NCBI GenBank assembly: GCA_946406585.1 | Contig: CAMJLI010000057.1 | Location: 1-10,838 of the forward strand | Direction of reading: 5' to 3' | Length of the DNA: 10,838 nt | DNA from: an uncultured Prevotellaceae bacterium | GTDB lineage: Bacteria; Bacteroidota; Bacteroidia; Bacteroidales; Bacteroidaceae | Part shown: positions 8,001 through 10,838 of the stretch, one piece after another | How positions within the stretch are numbered: position 1 is the stretch's first letter | How the letters are laid out: each line of letters starts with the position of its first letter | Notes under the pieces: generated by a model | The model's database searches: none | Told to the model about the DNA's origin: nothing | Seen by the model: the letters and a program-made list of their open reading frames with translations, nothing else | Translations under genes and position numbers: made by a program

Positions 8001-10415
8001 ATGAAACAATTCTTCCTATTGTTCTCTTTTTGGATTGTCACGATATCCTCTTGTTGTGCCGAGCAACTGGAGGTTGTCTCTCCACTCTCTAGCCAAGGGG
8101 GGGAGAGAATCAAAATTCAACATTTCGATGATACAGACGGTTTCTCCGAAGCCGTCGTAACCCATATCACTCAAGACAGCAAGGGCTATATATGGTTGGC
8201 AACTTGGGACGGTCTGCGCCGCTATGACGGTTATCGGTTCCAAACGTTCAAGGCCCGTCCAGGCGACCACTGTCCGTTGGAAACCAACCGCATCCATTAC
8301 ATAGAGGAAGACTCAAGCCATGGCATCATCTGCCAATCTAACGACAAATTCTATCGTTTTGATACGAAAACCCACCAATTCAGTCTATACAAAGGCGATG
8401 TCATGCCACACGTCTTCCATCCGTCAGCCAAGGCAGAAGAAACTGTCAAAGCATGCAAGGAATATCAGAACATCAAGTATGGCATCCTGTTTGAAGACAA
8501 TCAGAAAGGCATTTGGGTAAATTCATACCGTGGACTGGAGCGCATCTCGGTGATTCCGACAATTTACAAGACCGACAAAGACAGGAAGGAGGAGGAGGTG
8601 ATCAGCGCCACCTACATGGATGGTAACAAGAGGCTATGGGTGGCGGACAAGAACGGCTTCATACGAATTTTTGATGACAAGAAACGTGAACAATACCTAA
8701 GTGCCAGTGGACAGCTGAGCACGGACAGGAAGGCTTTCGGCTGTGCAGCTTATACCATTTTTGAAGACAGCAACCAGCAGATATGGATAGGCTGCAAACC
8801 TGACGGGCTGTTCAGGCTGATGCCAATACCGACGGGTTACAAAGTGACTCACTTTCTTCCCAATACTCAAGAACCATACTCCATAAATTGCAATGCAATA
8901 TACGACATCATGGAGACTAAGGATCGTAGAATCCTTATTGCCACCTATGGGGGAGGACTGAACATAGCGGAGTGCCTGCCAGACGGACAGGTGAAATTCA
9001 TCAATTGCAACAACCTGATGAAAAACTACCCCAAAGAGGGAATGAGAAGCAGATGCTTGTATGTGACTGACGACGGCACAGTGATGCTTGGCACCAACGA
9101 CGGCCTTTACACAACCTCTCTTAACGAGCCATACGGGAAAATGCGCTTCCATGTAAACAACCGCAGGCCTGACGATGCCAGCAGTATCAGCAATAATTTC
9201 GTCATGAGGATACTTCCTATAGACAAAGGCGAATATTTTGTCTGTACGTCAGGAGGAGGAACCGACAAAATCTTGTCTCGGCAATTGCTGAGCAACACCA
9301 TACGGTTCCAGCACTATTCTACAGATGAAGGCATCTCGTCGGATATGAACCTTACTCTGACCAAGGATTCCAATGGGAACATCTGGATAGTGTCGGCAGG
9401 CTCGCTCAGCAAGCTGAATCCGCGGACAGGTGTTGCCACCAACTACTGGCGACTGCTGACAGAGAAAGGGGAATTGTTCACAGAAGCCAATCCCTCCATT
9501 CTGCCCAACGGTGTTCTCATCTTTGGAACAACAATGGGATTTCTGCCCATAGATCCCAAAGAGATAGCAAAGAGCACCTTCAAGCCACTTATCGTTTTCG
9601 ACTGTGAGAAGAATGTGGAATTGTCGCCTGACGAAAAAGACTTCAGCCTCCGCTTTGCTGCCCTTGACTACAACAAGAACGAGGCAATAGTCTATGCCTA
9701 TAGAATGGAAGGTACCGACAAAGGATGGCAATATACCCGAATGAACGAACTGTTCTACGTAGGACTGGCTCCCGGAACTTATCAGCTGCACATCAAATCG
9801 ACAAATGGCGATGGCGTATGGGTGGACAATGAGGAAGTCATCACCATCCACCGCTCAGCACATTTCAACGAAACTCCCTGGGCATGGATGCTGTATGGGC
9901 TATTGGCGACACTGTTGCTCATCGCAGTGACCAGCACGATAAGATACATACGTATTCTGAAAAGTGAACTGAAAGATGTAAAGCTTACCAGCAAGCAACA
10001 GATTGAACTGTTAGGAGCCCGCATCAAGGAACTGCTCCCCGTCAATGAGGGCATCAAGGAGATACAGGAGAACAGCGACGGGATGAGTAGCGAAGACCGC
10101 TTGTTTGCCACTCGTCTTAAAGCGTTTGTAGAGCAGAACATCAGCAACTCAGAATTGTCGGTCATGGACATCGCACAAGCCATGAATATTAGTCGTACAA
10201 AGTTGTTCGTACTTACCAAACAGATTTTCGACTCGTCGCCAAACAACTATGTATTAAACACTCGCATCAACTATGCAAAACGACTGCTACAAGAACCTGA
10301 AACTCGGGTGTCGGAAGTGGCTTTCAAATGCGGTTTTTCCGACCCCAAGTACTTCAGCAAGTGCTTCAAGACCGCAACAGGTCTTACACCTACAGAGTTT
10401 AAGATGCAATCGTAG
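8001..10415 (+). CDS. HTCS-like membrane regulator without kinase or receiver (Reg_prop / Y_Y_Y / TM / AraC HTH)
   Basis: Predicted inner-membrane transcription regulator of 804 aa. An N-terminal signal sequence (about 1-20, ending SSCCA) is followed by a periplasmic beta-propeller region with repeats such as IWLATWDGLRRYDG (64-77), LWVADKNGFIRI, IWIGCKPDGLFRL and VMLGTNDGLY. A Y_Y_Y-type domain covers about 540-616, including YAYRMEGTDKGWQY and LAPGTYQLHIKS. One transmembrane helix follows (about 627-650), then a charged helical linker (about 651-697) and a C-terminal AraC-type domain (about 700-804) with both helix-turn-helices visible: VMDIAQAMNISRTKLF and VSEVAFKCGFSDPKYFSKCF. Bacteroidetes hybrid two-component sensors of this type usually run to about 1300-1400 aa and include HisKA, HATPase and receiver domains. 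None of these is present, and the reading frame is uninterrupted. It probably senses pectin-derived oligosaccharides and activates the divergent operon; this is inferred from position. The ATG at 7983 upstream meets TAA after three codons, which supports 8001 as the start. Confidence 0.88.
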   Translation: MKQFFLLFSFWIVTISSCCAEQLEVVSPLSSQGGERIKIQHFDDTDGFSEAVVTHITQDSKGYIWLATWDGLRRYDGYRFQTFKARPGDHCPLETNRIHYIEEDSSHGIICQSNDKFYRFDTKTHQFSLYKGDVMPHVFHPSAKAEETVKACKEYQNIKYGILFEDNQKGIWVNSYRGLERISVIPTIYKTDKDRKEEEVISATYMDGNKRLWVADKNGFIRIFDDKKREQYLSASGQLSTDRKAFGCAAYTIFEDSNQQIWIGCKPDGLFRLMPIPTGYKVTHFLPNTQEPYSINCNAIYDIMETKDRRILIATYGGGLNIAECLPDGQVKFINCNNLMKNYPKEGMRSRCLYVTDDGTVMLGTNDGLYTTSLNEPYGKMRFHVNNRRPDDASSISNNFVMRILPIDKGEYFVCTSGGGTDKILSRQLLSNTIRFQHYSTDEGISSDMNLTLTKDSNGNIWIVSAGSLSKLNPRTGVATNYWRLLTEKGELFTEANPSILPNGVLIFGTTMGFLPIDPKEIAKSTFKPLIVFDCEKNVELSPDEKDFSLRFAALDYNKNEAIVYAYRMEGTDKGWQYTRMNELFYVGLAPGTYQLHIKSTNGDGVWVDNEEVITIHRSAHFNETPWAWMLYGLLATLLLIAVTSTIRYIRILKSELKDVKLTSKQQIELLGARIKELLPVNEGIKEIQENSDGMSSEDRLFATRLKAFVEQNISNSELSVMDIAQAMNISRTKLFVLTKQIFDSSPNNYVLNTRINYAKRLLQEPETRVSEVAFKCGFSDPKYFSKCFKTATGLTPTEFKMQS

Positions 10416-10426
10416 CTGAGCTGACT

Positions 10427-10445
10427 ATCAGTAACTGATTTTTTT
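10427..10445 (+). terminator. Weak hairpin plus T-run just after the regulator stop codon
   Basis: ATCAG (10427-10431) and CTGAT (10435-10439) can pair around TAA, and the 3' arm runs into seven T (10439-10445), starting 12 bases after the stop codon. The 5-bp AT-rich stem is thin for an intrinsic terminator; the stronger hairpin at 10555 is the better candidate. The rest of 10416-10646 holds no gene I can support. Confidence 0.25.
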
Positions 10446-10554
10446 GATTACCTATTTTACATATTTCTTATAATCTGTTGGCTTGATGCTCCAACAAGAA
10501 CATTTGCACAATTGGTTCAGCCACGTCAAGGTGATTGAGATTTGAGGAATGAAA

Positions 10555-10601
10555 CTCTTGGGACGCACAAAAATGAACGTCCCAAGAGCATATCTTTTTT
10601 T
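10555..10601 (+). terminator. Rho-independent terminator downstream of the regulator gene
   Basis: A perfect 11-bp stem (CTCTTGGGACG at 10555-10565, CGTCCCAAGAG at 10578-10588) encloses a 12-nt loop. It is followed after six bases by a run of seven T (10595-10601). The orientation fits plus-strand transcription from the regulator gene, whose stop is 139 bases upstream. On the other strand the stem is followed only by TTTCATT, so it may also stop the convergent gene at 10647-10838, but more weakly. Confidence 0.75.
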
Positions 10602-10646
10602 CAATTGGAGACTAAACAAATTGCACTCCAATGAGACACTATTGCA

Positions 10647-10838
10647 TTACAACTCTATCACATGCGGTTTGATGTCGGTGTCGTGTGTGGCAAGACTCTC
10701 GATGCAATTGGCGTCCATCGACTGCTCACGAATCCACATCAGCGACTTGCGCTGCATCTCCTTGTCGAGCGACACGCCACTGGTGATCATTTCCTTCCAC
10801 GACTTGGTGGCATAGCCGCCGTCAGAGAAGAGCAGGAC
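10647..10838 (-). CDS. C-terminal fragment of a metallo-beta-lactamase-fold hydrolase (N-acyl homoserine lactonase-like)
   Basis: Partial gene running off the right edge; the last 63 codons and the TAA stop (10647-10649) are visible. The peptide begins VLLFSDGGYATKSW and ends ATHDTDIKPHVIEL. This fits the C-terminus of the AiiA/AttM lactonase branch of the metallo-beta-lactamase fold: the Asp in LLFSDGGY matches the bridging metal ligand in the family's D(A/S)xY motif, and the His in THD matches the last metal-binding His in the family's GHD motif. A glycine and a helix (residues about 21-40) separate them, as in the family. The HxHxDH motif that would settle the fold lies outside the window. 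Relatives include real homoserine-lactone lactonases and many hydrolases of unknown substrate, so the lactone specificity is only a possibility. It converges on the regulator gene and shows no link to the pectin operon. Confidence 0.62.
   Translation of the reverse strand, partial: VLLFSDGGYATKSWKEMITSGVSLDKEMQRKSLMWIREQSMDANCIESLATHDTDIKPHVIEL

Noticed and set aside
10475..10497. Short inverted repeat TGTTGG / CCAACA with a 9-nt loop after the regulator gene
   Set aside because: The stem is only 6 bp with no T-run, and nothing ties it to a known RNA element.
10549..10815. 88-codon open frame on the plus strand at the right end
   Set aside because: It runs through the terminator hairpin and antisense to the lactonase-like fragment, whose minus-strand reading gives convincing family motifs.

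Overview
The window looks like a pectin-degradation locus from a Bacteroidales bacterium of the Prevotella/Segatella/Bacteroides type. This is inferred from the gene content: secreted multi-domain PL1 and CE8 enzymes with Bacteroidetes-style C-terminal tails, a sensor with a Reg_prop/Y_Y_Y periplasmic region and an AraC output domain, and candidate promoters that fit the Bacteroidetes TAnnTTTG -7 element rather than a sigma-70 -10 box. No species-level marker is present.

Layout. Positions 3-7789 hold three minus-strand genes that form an apparent operon, read from right to left: a compact PL1 pectate lyase (6176-7789), a very large CE8 pectinesterase (2734-6162, only 13 nt downstream) and a second, larger PL1 lyase (3-2657, 76 nt downstream from its likely ATG). 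All three have signal peptides and end in related C-terminal tails. Positions 7790-8000 are a divergent intergenic region with two candidate -7 elements and a tandem imperfect repeat, about 32 bp in period, whose first copy contains a perfect 10-bp inverted repeat. Positions 8001-10415 encode, on the plus strand, an 804-aa membrane regulator with a beta-propeller and Y_Y_Y sensor, one transmembrane helix, a short helical linker and a C-terminal AraC-type DNA-binding domain. Positions 10416-10646 are a convergent intergenic region with a strong hairpin/T-run terminator. Positions 10647-10838 are the C-terminal end of a minus-strand gene that resembles the AiiA-type metallo-beta-lactamase-fold lactonases.

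How it fits together (inference). The CE8 enzyme would remove methyl esters from homogalacturonan, and the two PL1 lyases would cleave the demethylated chain by beta-elimination. The divergent regulator is probably the local sensor of pectin fragments and the activator of the operon. It has the outer and DNA-binding parts of a Bacteroidetes hybrid two-component system (HTCS) but no histidine kinase, ATPase or receiver domain, so it would have to signal across the membrane in one polypeptide without a visible phosphorelay. No SusC/SusD pair lies in the window, so uptake genes must be elsewhere or beyond the left edge.

The enzyme families are familiar. The points that most deserve a second look are the kinase-less transmembrane regulator, the tandem candidate operator in front of it, the shared C-terminal tails, and the duplicated beta-sandwich modules of the esterase.
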